DNA of 64,000 nt, from contig OX359248.1 in the NCBI GenBank assembly GCA_947179485.1, forward strand, positions 30,947,378 to 31,011,377. The letters are read 5' to 3'. This stretch comes from Allacma fusca. Its lineage: Eukaryota; Arthropoda; Collembola; Symphypleona; Sminthuridae. A program made the translations under genes and the position numbers. The first letter of the stretch is position 1. Every line of letters begins with the position of its first letter. Below, one piece after another: positions 27,441 through 41,700 of this stretch. The notes under the pieces were generated by a model. The model saw only the letters and a program-made list of their open reading frames with translations, made no database searches and was not told the origin of the DNA.

Positions 27441-27491
<51 letters not shown>
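27441..27491. repeat. (GA)25 microsatellite
   Basis: A perfect, uninterrupted GA run of about 51 bases, among the longest pure repeats in the window. Confidence 0.97.
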
Positions 27492-27493
<2 letters not shown>

Positions 27494-28278
27494 TAGATGA
27501 GAACAGCGGAATTCAACATTTTCCCCAAGATTCATTCTTGGCGTGGAGATGTTACATATAAAGATTTTTCTTACTTTCCATCCTTCTTTTCAAGCACTCA
27601 AGTCATTTTTGTGTGTGTGTGTATATAGTAAAAGCGATTTTAGCATTATATTAGATTATTACTTTCTCCCCCCCCGGAAAAAAATTCTCTATGTACATAA
27701 AACTCTAAATGGCTTTTGAGGATTTGTCATTTTCCTTAAAAGAAATTCCACGTAATTGGTCGTTTGGAGTGAGCTGCGTGTGCAGTTTAAAAATCCTTTC
27801 CTATCAAAAGATAGGCTTTCAAAAGAAATTAAATTCCTACAAAAGCCACCTCCTCATGACATGTCTACATCCATAGCTATTGGATAGGGTTGGTTGCAGT
27901 GTAAACACTCTTTGTAGCAGAAATTCTTCTATGGTTGAAGGAGCCCACTGCACACTACACTGCTAAAACTCAAGTCGAGGGGACAGTAAGTCGAAATCCT
28001 ATTACCATTTAATATAAATTTATGAAAGGAGTTTTTAATCAGTAGTGAATTGGTCCGGACTGCATGGAGGAATCAGTTGCTCCAAAAATAAATTTGATTG
28101 GGAATGAATGGGGTTAGGAGATTAGATTGGAGCACACTTGCAATTATTGTAGTCTATTTATCTACAAGGAAACCATTCTGTCCCACCAGCTGCGCTTAAC
28201 GTCAACGTCTTCTGGATTAGGACGTCTACTCGAGGCTGTCTAAAACAGAGGCTATGAGAAGAACTATTCATTAGATTG

Positions 28279-28303
28279 GTGTGTGTGTGTGTGTGTGTGT
28301 GTG
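28279..28303. repeat. (GT)12 microsatellite
   Basis: An uninterrupted GT run followed by GCACAG. The result resembles a splice acceptor by chance, but the open frame that follows has no recognisable product. Confidence 0.95.
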
Positions 28304-30836
28304 CACAGGAGGAGCACATTGCTACAGTACTAGAGATACTTACATTCCATACGTGCATAGTAGGTACACACTTATGGGAATTAGAGGTAACGAAAATTAT
28401 TGACACTTCCAGGTTTTACATTTTTACTCGACCCGAATCCCCAATTTCAGCTCGTCCTCAGCACCATAAGGTACGCGGGGAGATGAAAAACAAACATGGG
28501 TTATCAAGTCTGGAACAATTTTCTAATGGGGAAAGTTACACGGTAGACTCCTCCGTCGACGTCTAATTATTTCCGAGCTTTTCCAAGAAACTCTTCACAT
28601 GTGTTTCTCCCCTACCCTCCATCAAGTTAATTGTTACAGTTTGACTTCTCAGATCAGATTACTATTTAAAGGATCCCGTATGTTTGTGCATAATATGTAT
28701 GTATCTATTAAAGAGGAGCGTCCACACCTTCTCCAAGGAGCGTATATTTTACAATGCAATTATCTGCACATACGTACATACTTGTGCTGAGCACACATCC
28801 CGCTTTCTTAAGTTTAAGCTGTCACCTTAGGTTTTGTTGGAACATTTGAGGAGAACTTATGAGTGTCGTGACAGGGAGCATTTTGTACTGGCCCAAATAA
28901 TGAATGAAGGTTTAAAATGCTTATGGGATGAGGACCGAAGGGATGTATAGGATATGTGACGCACACGCGAGTTTTTATTATGGGTTAAGAGACCGATATG
29001 AACATAGTAGTTTTTGTCGGTCAGGCATATTGTACGGGTTACACGTTCCTGTATAGTCTCCAGTGCATTGGAAGACTCTGTATAAGCATAACCCGACGTA
29101 TGTACATATGTATATTCTGGTACATACGCAACTGGAAGTAAGCTCCTGGCTTGGCTCCTGGAAATTTCATGGTCCTTTTAAAGGCCATGAACTTTCTTGG
29201 GATATTTTTAGGGGAAATTACTCAGGGGGAACAACACATGGCTGGCACACGCACAAAACGCACACGCGACTGGGAAAGATGACGTATCGATGATGTAAGT
29301 TGTGCAATTTTGGATGTCCATCATGAATGATTCGTGTGTATTAGATACAATAATGGTTGAAGGTCTGCGGGCTCGGACGCCCAATGGATTTTATAGTTTA
29401 CTATCTTTTGACATTGCCAAGTCTGACGGGAGTTACACATAGTACTTACAGATTCCTCATAGTAAGTAGGAGAGTAGGAAGCACGTGCTGCTCCTTATTC
29501 ACTACAAAGATTTTATCAGGCTTGTATGTTCGTATAGATTTCATGGATTTTCTTTCGTAAAAAAAAATTTTTTTTCTTCATATTTTTCTCCATTGTGATA
29601 TAAGTTATAGGTTGGGAGAGTTCCTTGAGACTCCGGACACATCTGGTGGGTTTACTCCTGCAGAGTTACCATCTTGGCTAGGACTCGGATCTTTATATTC
29701 CTTTTGTTCCTACTTTGTTTTGTTCCAGGGTTTCTTCTAAGACTTCGCTCCGGGCCTTCCTCTTCCTATTTACAATGTAATAACCAAAGTGCGTCCTATG
29801 TGCCCGCCGTGGATAATTTTCATTGAATTTCTTTAAATCCCAAAACTTAGAGGAAATTCCAATTCCGCCTTACCGTCTTTACCGTCCTTGTGCATTCTTT
29901 TATTCGCCCGCACAAATTTTATGACCCTGCTACAAATATGACTCTCCATGTGTAGTCCTCTTTTTCTTGAGGTTTTTAGCTACTAGCTTATCGAGGGCTA
30001 GCCTTGTGCCACCGAGCTTGCAACTAGAGTAATATATGGTACCATAATTTCTGAGTTTGAAACATTTCTACAACTTGTTTGTCAAATTGTTTGAGGCTGA
30101 TAAGCAGGGGTCAGTTCATTTGTTCATGAAATTTATTGTGGGGGAACTCAAGGAGACTTGTAGGCTACTTGTGAGTGTATGTATGTACGTATGTATGTAT
30201 GGAAGTATCTATGCATGGATATCCAAAGTTGAGGTAGACGACTCTCTAGTGTCTGGGAAGGGCTTGAGATAAGTACCCTTTATGAAGCATTTTAAAGGCC
30301 TGCTGCTACTCGCGTGGATGCTCATCTGCTCCATTGTTATTTGAGCACTTAGCACTCTCATACATATGCACTTAACGTGTGTGTAGACGGAGTTTACTGC
30401 CTCACTCCACATAGGCAAGGCACCTTTTGGGTGATTATGCATGTGCAGAGGCTCTAGCATTTGTTCTCCATTTGGTTCTTCCCACTGAAGCATTTGGATT
30501 TTGGAAATTTAGTAAGAATATAGGGAGAGATGAGTTAGCTCGGAAATTACAAAGCATGGAGGGGAAAATCTTTGGGAATTACTGAGAAGTGGACGTAATA
30601 TTTCAGAATGATGGTTCTTGTGCTAGTAATGATAAGATTCCCCATGCTTTTACTTCGGATCTACTTCAGCTGCTAAACATGTATTCTCTTAGGAGTGAAA
30701 CAAAGTTTCACTCAAAATAGCAACTGTCATAGTTACAATTAGTCGTAATAATACTACAGCAGAGGCCTAGCCCTATAGCCAAGCAGCATGCTACTCCTCT
30801 GTGAGATTGAGACAGATAATTATGTTGAGTATTTCA

Positions 30837-30887
30837 GAGAGAGAGAGAGAGGCACAGAGTGAGAGAGAGAGAGAGAGAAAGAGAGAA
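30837..30887. repeat. Imperfect GA-rich microsatellite
   Basis: Two GA runs separated by GGCACAGAGT, in the interval between the divergent genes. Confidence 0.9.
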
Positions 30888-32746
30888 TATAGTCCTTTCA
30901 GAGAACGGCAGATGTTCTGGAACATAACTTGAGGATTGACAATATTTTGTATGTACATGTGCATAGCTTATGCGTATGTATGTAATTGTATGTACGAGGA
31001 AGCACTTCAAATGTGAAGATCCATGGTGAAGATAAAGAGGAGCAAGGTGTGAAGCTTTTCTTAAATTAGCTATGGTTGATTAATTTCAATATCCAACAAA
31101 GTTGCTTTTCATGTTCGGATTGACAGTTTATTAAAAGAGCTGTTGGAAAAAAATCATCAGCTGCTGTTCAACACAGTACATAATAGGCTCTTCAGGTACT
31201 CTTGTGTGACATACACTGGAATATAATTTTTCCCCCTCCAGTATATAATATTTAACTAATTAAATTGAGAAACATTTATGATACGATAAAGTCAGTTGTT
31301 TTTAAATGTTCTGTGGAACTACAAAGTCATCAAATTAGTTCCACTATGTAGAAGCACCAGGTGATGTGAAGAAATTGTTATTCGCTAGTTAAGCATTGTT
31401 GCTTTATGCGTGTACCGCCATCAAATTAGAAAATGCGCATTGACATTTATGGGAATGTTACGTGGGTTATGGGTAACCATAAACCATAATTTTGGTCAGC
31501 ATTTGTCACTGGTTGTTGTATTTTCGTTTTACTATTTTTGTGATGAGAATCACTTATTCCCTCAACAGAAAACAACAATATAGCGGTAGTATAAGCAAAT
31601 TAACAATAATTTACGGTTTTCACACTTAGCGTTGTATCAACTGCGATTTCAGTAACGTCTAACGGGGCCGCAAGAAGCTAAGGACGAATATTGTGTGGTT
31701 ATATATTAAGCTGTAACTTGCAGAATTTCAGATTTTCCGAGGCAAACATCATTTCCCTGTTGAAATCGTAGGTCAATAGCGTGGTTGCATTTTTTCAGTA
31801 TCGTAAAGATACATATTTTGGAATAGCGGTAGAGAACTATAATATTTTTTCACAAACTAGTAGAAATGCTACAGTGTCATTAAATCAGCAATTGCTAGCG
31901 AGCTGTACAATTGCTTCTCCTCTAAAAACAATTCTATATGGTTGACTTAAGATCTTGCGTATATTTCCTGAAATTTTGGTTGTAGATTGTAACCTAGTTT
32001 CAGCGTAGCTCTGAACTTTTGGTTCCTTTCTCGTACTTATTCACACCTGCAGTGTTGAGTAGAATTGAACTGCAAATTGCATTAGTTTTATGGTTTTGCG
32101 GATAATTACGATATGCTGCCTTGAAATTGAAGGTTGCAGCTATACTAACTCCTTGGCATTTTCCTAGTTCTGTCAATTAATTTGTTTCTGTGGCAATTCA
32201 ATGTAGTAAAAAGTATTGGGGTCACTAAAAGAATCTGGAACTTTAAATGAACTATTCCAGATAATCCTCTAAAATATTCAAAGAAAATATTCCTACAATA
32301 ATTTACTATTTTTCGGCGTTTATTCCCACTGGAACTTACATGCGAAGTAAGGGCAGTATACATAGTCGAACATTGTTTTTCAACCTTGACCCAGGGAGTT
32401 TTGAAGTGAAACACAGCATCTGTAAACGATTATTGCATTATTGCACCTAATAATGAGAATGTACGAATATGTACCCATCGGATTGGTTATCTTAAATTAG
32501 AATTGTTCTAATATGGAAATTATATTAGATTCGCATTAATACTCAACCAAGTAATAATATTTGAGGTGGATTTTGTAGAGCTTGTATTTGTTCTTTTACA
32601 ATAATTAACGAAGATTTAACTCCATTTAGGAATCGTATGGTAGGGTTCATATTGGAACCAGGACACCAGGATAGCGTCTTGACTTAATTCGGGAAAGCTC
32701 ATTCCTCATCACCTTCCAGGCTTGGAAGGTAAACATCGAAGCAGTC

Positions 32747-35700
32747 ATGAGGACTTCCATGCTATGGGTTGAAAAAATTAACTTCCCTGACAACGGTGAT
32801 AATTGGTAGGTGTAGTTTTTAATTACCTGTATCACAATCTCATTAGAATTTCCCTATTACCTCCACGTAGCCGCCCCTATGTACATAAATGCAATTTTAA
32901 TAAAAATATAAGGATTAAATCCAGAAGTCACCAGAAGGTGATTCTTCTCTTGACTTTAGCCGAATTTAATTAAACTTTAATTTCCTCCCCCTTTCTTCAA
33001 ATGACTACTATTCCCTCATTAATTTTTTGTACATCTGGTTGTGAGAATTGGACTTAGGGCTGACATCCTACAAATATAATCTTCTCATACAATGTTGTTG
33101 GGACTCGTACAGTGTCTACGATGTTTGCTTCTCGCCGGATGGAACTCAAATGATTGCTGCCGTCGGATTACGGATCCTGGTGATCAGTGTAGCCGAAGGG
33201 ACTGTGGTGCAAGCGTTAAAAGGTCTAGTGTTGTGGCTGTGCCATTTTGCAATCAATAGTTTAGTCTATGCTTAGCCACTGTTTCCATAAATTGAAAGTT
33301 GAATATAATGAGGAGGCTTGTGTAACGACTATTTTGTTTGTAAATGTGATGATTATAGGGCACAAGGGGACGGTTTACTGCTGTGCGTATGCTTTTGATG
33401 GCAAGAGATTTGCTACCGGTGGATCGGATAAATCCGTCGTTATCTGGACCAACGCTCTTCAGGGAGCTTTGAAATATTCGTGAGATTTTCACTTTGTGTT
33501 CACAATCATATATATGGATATGTATTTACTGTTACTTCCTCTGTACACCTTGTATTTTTGTATACTCAATTCCATGAACCTTTTTCCCTCCTCAAGTGAA
33601 GGTGTAGTTTCATTTTTTTTTTGTGTGTGGGATTTACTATACGAAGAGAGATTATTTGTCCAAATTTGATAAGTTTGTGTCATAGGGACGAACTGAGCTG
33701 CAATAATTTTTCTTTCTTTTCATCAGGCACAATGATTCGATTCAGTGCATAGCATATAATCCTACTTCACAGCAGTTGGCGAGCTGCTCTGCGAACGATT
33801 TTGGTCTGTGGTCACCAGAGAAGAAGAGTGTTGAGAAGTGCAAAGTGCCTGCCAAAATCAATGCTTGCGCCTGGACTCCGGATGGTCTCTACTTGGCTCT
33901 TGGCTTGTCAAATGGAACCGTTTCTGTTCGGAATAAAGTAAGAGTCTTCTTACTTGTTTTAAGCTTCCGAGTGTCGGCTTTTACTATCGGGTTTAAAAAC
34001 TTGTCTCCCTCCAACTAGTAATCCCTCACATTTTAGTCAGTTGTGACTCTATATGAGCCTCGGGTTTTTTTGTGTATCCATATTCAGTCTAATAATTATG
34101 GGACGTTTAGTTTCCCGACTTTTTCATGCTCCCTTGCTCTGCTCACATGATTAATAACTCTTTGAAAGATTTAGGGAACTTATGTGATTTCAATGCAATT
34201 CTTCAAGTTTTAAAGCCCAGTCGGATTTTCCAAGTTTTTAGTTCAGTGACTACACTGACTATGTACATATATACATAGGTTTGGATCACATATGATGATG
34301 TAGTCCATTTTATCATCTACATATATGTTAGTTTTACTGTCAACACCTATTCCCGTAAGCCAATTCCAGGGTTATGAGTAGCTATATAAATGTTATGTAG
34401 GCTTGTATAGGCTTGACGTAGAAATTGTGGGTCCATATTTGTATGCTTACATGTAGGCCTTTTTAAATATTGTCAGGCTATATAGATGAATGGATTTTGG
34501 CTGAGGCTATTTGTATTCCCGGGCGGTTTGGTGCAGTTCCTTTCAGTATTTATTATGATTACAAATGTTCTTGGGCATGCGGTGCGGTGGTCCAGCGGCA
34601 GGGACATTTCCGGTACATTTTTCAAATCCCTCATGAAATTTATATCTGTATTTTTCCATGGAATTGGACTAGGCTGGCACGGAGCATAGTCGGATTGAGA
34701 GGTCGGGCGGGACTAATTCTGCTGTGTGGGGACTGGCTTGGGGTCATGCTCCTGAAGATGGTCAAGATATGTTATGCATTGCTGATTGGGGACAATCTTT
34801 GTCTTTCTACAATCTCCTGGGAAAACAGGTTTGTACTTTTATTACCTCAACAACTACTGTATTTACATTAGAGGGGGGAAAAAAATTGTTTAGCAGAGAG
34901 AGTTTTATCCTGTATGTTTTGTCACGCTTGGTTTCCCTAAATGCCGTTGTCAATATGAATTATCTGAGGTTTGTGACAACCCCATAGGAAAATATGCGTG
35001 GGAACAAAGGGTCCCCGAAAGAATGTCTCTTTCAAGGAAGGAGAAATAAACACTGATACAGGTGAACTGACGTTGAGTTCTTCATTAAGTGCAAAGCACC
35101 TGCTTCTACCACACAATTCTCGATTTCCGGCGGTAATAATGCAATCCACAATCCACAATGAATACCAACTCATTGTCCAGAAAACACTTAGGAAAAAAAA
35201 AACCAAAAGTGTACGTTGTGGGATGGGACGATGCAACCCTTGCACATATCCCTGATTCTTTTGATAACGTGCCAGCTGGCAATATTAAAACTTTAATAGT
35301 TCCCGGACGGGGAGAATGATTGAAAATGAAAACTTGCATAATTCATGAATCCTTATATTTGGGTGGTATCAGGTCATTCCGAGAACCACCTAACAAGCTA
35401 TATTAAAATTAGTATCCTTGCAGATAGCAGCAACCCTCACACACAAAACATACATGTTTCACAGGAACCAGTCATACATTTACATACATTGTCAGTTTCG
35501 GGATGATTTACATAGGACTGCTCTACTTTTGGGGGAGTTGGGAGTTCTGGTGGATTAAAAACCTTAATTCTTTAATATTAGCGTGTTTACCACGGGGTCT
35601 TCGGGCGTACATAGTTCCACGAAGGATGACTTCAAAGCACGTCATACTTTTTGTTATGCTGGCAATGCATATCTCCCTACATTGTTCCAAAAAATATTAC

Positions 35701-38700
35701 AATGAAAAACGGGCTTTTGATTACATCAGGGGTTCGGTTATCATTGCTTTACAGGAATTGAACCATTCCTTTGTAATTTTATAGGTTATGAAAGATCGTC
35801 CTATTGGCTTCGATCCTTTGAGGGTCGTCTATGCTCATACTCATCGTGACTGTGAATACATAATCGTAACCGGGTCCAATAAAGCCTGTGCCATTTTTAC
35901 CCAGGAGGGTATCAAGGTCACCTCCGTAGCTGAACAGGAGTCCTGGGTATGGGCCTGTTCCATGAAGCCCAACTCCAGTGCTATGGTAAGGAAGGATCGA
36001 CTCCATCAATTTCAAATATGAATTGGAAATTGGACATACATCAGAGTCTCCTCAACTTATGAAAGTTCTTCATATCCCGTAAAAATCACGTACGAGTACT
36101 CTGTATAGTAGTCCCAGTTCAAGTACAATGCATGGTAGAAAATCCCGAAGCGGGAAATCTCGACAGCTAAAGTAAAATAGAGCAAAAGAATATTATTATA
36201 AATGTTGTATACGAATCGACACCCCAAAGTGACAGGTAAATAGTACGCTACAAAATAAGCCTATACCCGTATATGTAGATATGTACGTTCGTCAAGTTTT
36301 GTTAACGAGCAAAAAAAAAAGTTTATGCAAGGAGGATTTTTTGATGGTTCTAGAACCCAGAAAGGTTTCAATATTTACGTCCCTCCAAATCACTAAGGAG
36401 AGTACTAAAATTTATTTTGTTCTCACCCGTCTTCCCTTCTTCAGTTGTCTAATTAGAAAGCCCGTTTCATTCCGCTTCCTCTTCGAGCCGTAAAATTGTC
36501 GAATGTCTGTATTCAACTCATTTATTAATTAATTAAAGTTGAGAGTAACGTGCTCATGTGCATATGTAAGCACATATGCACATCCATGAGAGTTCGATGT
36601 TCCGCATGTATAATTAAATGAATATGTTTCAGTAGATCTGACTCTGAAGTTTGTACATTGTTACTGGGTCTGACCTGATGTTATTGTATTTTTTCCCTTG
36701 TTGTTTTTTCAGGCCGTTGGAACTCAAGGTGGTATCATCACCCTGTATGAGATACAATTACTGGTAGTACATGCCCTGTACAAATCGCTCTATGCCTATA
36801 GGTTCGTACAAGTGTTGTTCTTTCATCAGTGCAGTATCTTATCTCTCTGAGCCAGGGAAGCTTTCATGTAAAATGTTTTTCCCTGACTTGACGTGACATG
36901 AGCTGGGGAGTTTTAATAATTAATGAGGTAGCAACGCACGGTATTGTTCCTTTTTTGACATCTGCTCCCTTATTGGAGAGTTTGGACCTCGTAACGAAAG
37001 CCTCTTGTATTAGTACACTCTATAACCAGGGCTGGTCTCATTGTGTGTGTGTGTCTGGTGTAATTTCATCCGAAATATTTATAGTATGAGGATGTCGAAT
37101 GGAGAGCAAAGTTTGAGGATGGAATTGACTTGGAACGTCCGTGTCATCCTATTTAGATCTGCGTCTGTTGGAATGCATACAATGGATATATGTATAGGGG
37201 AGGGGGGTTAACTAGGTTGTTTTAATAGGACTTTGAAAAAACAGGGAAACTACTATATGCATGGTTATTTTCCATGCATGACTGGTTCGTTCCTCTCTTT
37301 TGTGGGTGTGTGTGTGGGTGTATGTGTAGAGAGAAGTTTCTTTTGTTACTTTTCAGAATGAATATGACGGATGTCATGGTTCAAGATTTGTTGAAAGACG
37401 TCCGGGTGCGCATTAAATGTAGAGATGTCGTCAAGAAATTGGCCATATTTAAGGAGAATCTCGCCGTAAGTCTCTTCCGCATGAACTTTCCAAATCTTTT
37501 ATAAACTCACATTATTTGACGGGTGAATTCTTACCCCAAACTGATTCCTTTCAAGGTATTTGGGGCAGAAAAGTATGTCTTTTCCATGTAATACACTCCA
37601 GATATGCAGGACAATGCACATGTGTAAATAGCAGCATGTTCAGAAGAGTTTGTAATTCTTTTAATATTGAAACTAGTTTTTTTTCCTCCTTGTTTTACTT
37701 GACTGGCCCTGTTCCATTGCGAAGGCTGTTTTGTTACTCATGCAGATTGCATCAAAGTCAAAAGGGTAGAAAGTTTAATATGGAGAAACATCACATTTTT
37801 TAATATCCCACAGAAAAATCTCTCCTCTCAGAGTCTGATTTTTTGCCTGTAGTACAATTTTTGCCTGTATTATGCAATAATTATACGTATACAATGGGGT
37901 GTATCTTCTTATCTACGTATTTCTATGGAGAGTAAAAGTCTCAGATAACAGTAAGTTCCGAGGCATTTTCCTCGCCGTGTTTGATTCTATTAAAATACTG
38001 GGAGGAATCGAGCAGAAATAAAGGATTGCACATGCCAAATACTACAATAAACAGGAATGGGACTTGATATGTATGACAGATAATATTTGTAGTAAAAGGA
38101 AGACACATACCTTTTGGTGATGTATGATTCGATTATGAATGAATGATAGGAGCAATAAGATATTGATGTAAGTTTTTGGAAATGGCACAGATCCAATTCT
38201 CCGACCGGGTTCTAATCTACCAACGTGATACAAAGAATGAGGACTTCAAGTACCACCTGAAGGATAAAATCAGTCAAACATTTGAGTGTAGTTTACTAGT
38301 CATGTGCATGGAGAACTTGATTCTCTGTCATGAGAAGAAATTACAGTGCTTGTCCTTTACTGGGGTACGACTTCGGGAATGGATCCTGGAATCCCATATT
38401 CGGTACATTCGGTCCGTGGGTGGGAAACGTGGGAAGGAAGTTTTGGTCGCTGGTCTTAAAAATGGTCAAGTAAGTTTCAGTTGAGTTTGTCTAACCATCC
38501 ATGATGAGTGATAATAATTCATTTCCTCTTAACTTATTTCAAAATGAAACTTTTTCCCTACATTATGATCACGACATATTTATCTGTACATCCGCTTTTT
38601 CTGTCATCTCTTGAAAACTTTCTTTAGTTCCTGCTTTCACCAAAGGCTGGAACTTGTCCTCATGAAAGAATCATTTTTTTTATTATACGCTCTGTCATGT

Positions 38701-41700
38701 CAGAGTGATGAATCAGGCCATTCGTATTAATGCATACAGATGAATATTGGAAGGAAGGACTGTACTTGAGAATAATACTGTTCCTTTTTTTTGTCATCTT
38801 TTTTTGTTGCACTCCCCATAAAAGGTGGTGAAGATTTTCCTGGACAATCCTTTCCCCATAATTCTAGCCAAGGCTCCACAAAGCGTCCGCTGTGTTGACC
38901 TGAATCTCCTCCATACGAAGCTGGCTGTGGTGGATGAGAGTTCTACACTTTTTGTGTATGATTTGACTTCAAAAGATAATGACCTCTTGTTCCAAGAGCC
39001 CAATGCCATCTCCGTCTTTTGGAATACTATTTGTGATGATTTACTCAGCTACTCAGGATTTGGCACTCTGAACATCAAAGCCAATGGATTCGCTATTCAC
39101 CAACAAAAAATGGCTGTAAGTCTTTTTTAAGCTTTGCTTCTGTCGTTCTCTCTCTGTGGAAATTTGATGCTTTGCGAAAAAAAAAAAGTCTGTTCGTTCT
39201 CGAGCTCTTATGCGTATAAAAATTTAATAGAAAAAAGGGTCTCAGGAAATCGTACTCACATATGAGGGGGAACCAAGAAACCCAGAGCCGGAATGTGTTT
39301 TCCAGATAGGTTCACGGTGAAGTCGAATGTGTAGCAATGATGGGCGTTAATTCCTTCCGCGCACTCCACTCATGAGTTCTGCAGTATTTTCGAGGACACT
39401 TCCTCATGAACTCTGTCCCAAGTGAATGTCATGCTGGGGTCGTATTTGTTAGAGAATTTTTCAAATTCCTTGTAGTCTCTCATGAGTACCACTCTTTTGT
39501 ATTTTCATTGTACAGATAATTATTTACCATTTCTTTCCGTTGACCCAAAGAGTTAACACGGTAAAAAGGGTGACATTCCACTTTTTGATGGTAATATTGT
39601 TGAGAATTGTATGCATATATTTGAGCGGTAAATGGGGATTTTCTAGGGAAATAGGTTACTCTATTCATTTATTTCCAAATTAGAATTTTTAAAGCTTAAT
39701 TACATCAATTTTAAACAGAGCTTTTGGTCCAACTGAATGATCCAAACTTTGAAAAGATGTAAATAAGATTTGCTAATATTGTGGGGAAATTGAATATGTG
39801 CTACCAATCATCCTAATACGGGCTAGGGGAGTTGTCGTTGTACCTTGCAGATTCATTTTAATTAATAGAGTTGTACTTATAATTAGTAGTATCTAATCGT
39901 ACTCGTACTCATTTCAATTGCAAACAAACTTCCCAACTCGCATTCACTTTTTGAGTTCATGTGTGCTTGAAGGAAAATTCGCACTCGTATTTTTGGTTTC
40001 CCATCCTGAGTGAGAGTGTCACAGCCTCAGCATCCCAAGCAAGGCGCCCACCACTGTGCAGAAACACGTTTATATGAAACAGGGAAATATGCGCGTCCAT
40101 ATAATTTACCCAGGAGTCGAATACGTACATAAAAACTTGAGCATCGTAGCAAATATGTGCACTCAGTTGTGTCACCAACGATCCTTATGAGTCTACTTGT
40201 CTGTGAAAGGAATCGTCGAGCTCAATCAATAGTTTTCACGTTTTTGGCGATTGGTTCCATTTATTTCCTCATGATATATCGTTCTTTTGGTCGGATGTAT
40301 AAGTACAAGGCAACTGTCAAGTGCACTTCATCTGCCTCAGTCGGTAGTGTATCTCTCCTCTCCTTTCAGCCCTTTAAATGACATGTCCCTACATACAGTT
40401 CTGCCCCCACACATTGACACTCCCTCATAAGTGTTTTTGAATGAAAATATTTACCCCAGTTTGGCCTCCCTCAATCTGTTAATCATTCCAACTTCACCTA
40501 TACCCATACTTGCACTTCAGAACAACTCTTCCTATTGTATTTACTATACTCTATACTCTGTCCCAGAAACTTTTTGAGGAAGTCCCAGGAAAAATAGTTT
40601 AAGTTTGTCCTTTGCAGTAATTAAATTTGCTTTCGGAAATGAAAGAACTTGACTTGCATTAAAGAATGCTCATAACTCCCACGCACTCCCCCTCTCTCGG
40701 CGGATGGGAAGTTAGCGTGAGTGAAATAATTTGTAGGTATGGAGAGGCACGTAGTAAAATTAGAAAGAGGAAATTGAGACAATGGATCCGCGTACTTTTA
40801 GACCTATAGAGTGGGTTTATGGTAACGGTTATGACGCCACTCTGGGACCATCAGCCAGCACCGCTCTTCAAGAGAGGTTACTACGCTCTCCCTTACGAAG
40901 AAGCCAATCTGGAGTAAACAGGAAATGAAAAGATGAAGAGTTAGGAGTAGGCTAAAGATGCTGTAAATAATCCTATGTTAATTTTCTCCACGAATGCTCT
41001 TGACTTTACAGGGGTTTGTCGTCGGATTTTGTGGTCATAAACTCTTCTCCATGCAGAACTCCTCTGTCGTAACGCTGGAAGTGCCCTTATCAGGACCGAT
41101 GTACCAGTACATTCAACATAAACAATTCACGTAAGTATTTAATACTCATCTTGTATATTTTTTTCTCTCCGCCCCATACATACTACATAGGTACACATAT
41201 GCGTGTGCCCGAGCCCGTTCCTCTTTATTACCTCAGGAAAGCTTCTTTCTTCCTGAGTGGCTCAGCCATATGTTCCTCATGTGTCTATGTTTTGGTAATG
41301 TTTACACTCTAGTAGCTTCACATGGGATTTTTTAAATTAGGATGTGCTAATTACCCAATAAAAATAGGAACATTGTGAGTATATCTACACTAATATGTGC
41401 ATCTGATTCCTTTCTAATTTATCAGGGAGGCGTATAAAATTGCAACCCTCGGAGTCCCTATTAATGACTGGAAGGAATTGGCCAGCTCAGCTCTGGCCGC
41501 TATGGATTTGGAGATAGCCAGGAAATCTTTTGCAAAAACAAAGAACTTGCAGTTTGTGCGTCTTCTTGTTGCTTATGAGGTTAGATCAGGGGGTTTTTAT
41601 CCGAGAGTTTTATCACTATACGGTGTGGCTAGCACTTATATATAGATATGTGAACATGGGAGGTGTATATTATGTGATGGGAAGGAAAGGGCTATTCGGA

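Larger units (their letters stand above)
23827..32746. other. Interval between two divergent genes; likely contains both promoters
   Basis: I find no gene I can support in these 8.9 kb. The start codons of the minus-strand coiled-coil gene (23826) and of IFT122 (32747) face away from each other, so both promoters and any shared enhancers should lie here, but I could not identify a core promoter. The interval holds GA, TG and mixed microsatellites. Its right part, about 31,100-32,640, looks more uniform and lacks long microsatellites and the tacata motifs. The longest open frame (24893-25399, +) has no recognisable domain. Confidence 0.55.

Noticed and set aside
28276-28566. Open frame after the GT repeat, preceded by an acceptor-like GCACAG
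   Set aside because: The pyrimidine-purine repeat imitates an acceptor and the encoded peptide has no recognisable feature.
32400-32746. Possible RFX X-box upstream of IFT122, as expected for a ciliary gene
   Set aside because: By eye I found no sequence fitting the RYYNYY-RRNRAC pattern close to the start codon. A motif scan of the full upstream interval would be decisive.
32647-32835. 62-codon minus-strand frame
   Set aside because: It lies antisense to IFT122 exon 1, which is supported by phase and by the conserved N-terminus.
34470-34871. 133-codon plus-strand frame in IFT122 intron 4 and exon 5
   Set aside because: It is the wrong frame over exon 5. The correct frame gives [13 protein letters not shown] and [18 protein letters not shown], matching IFT122.
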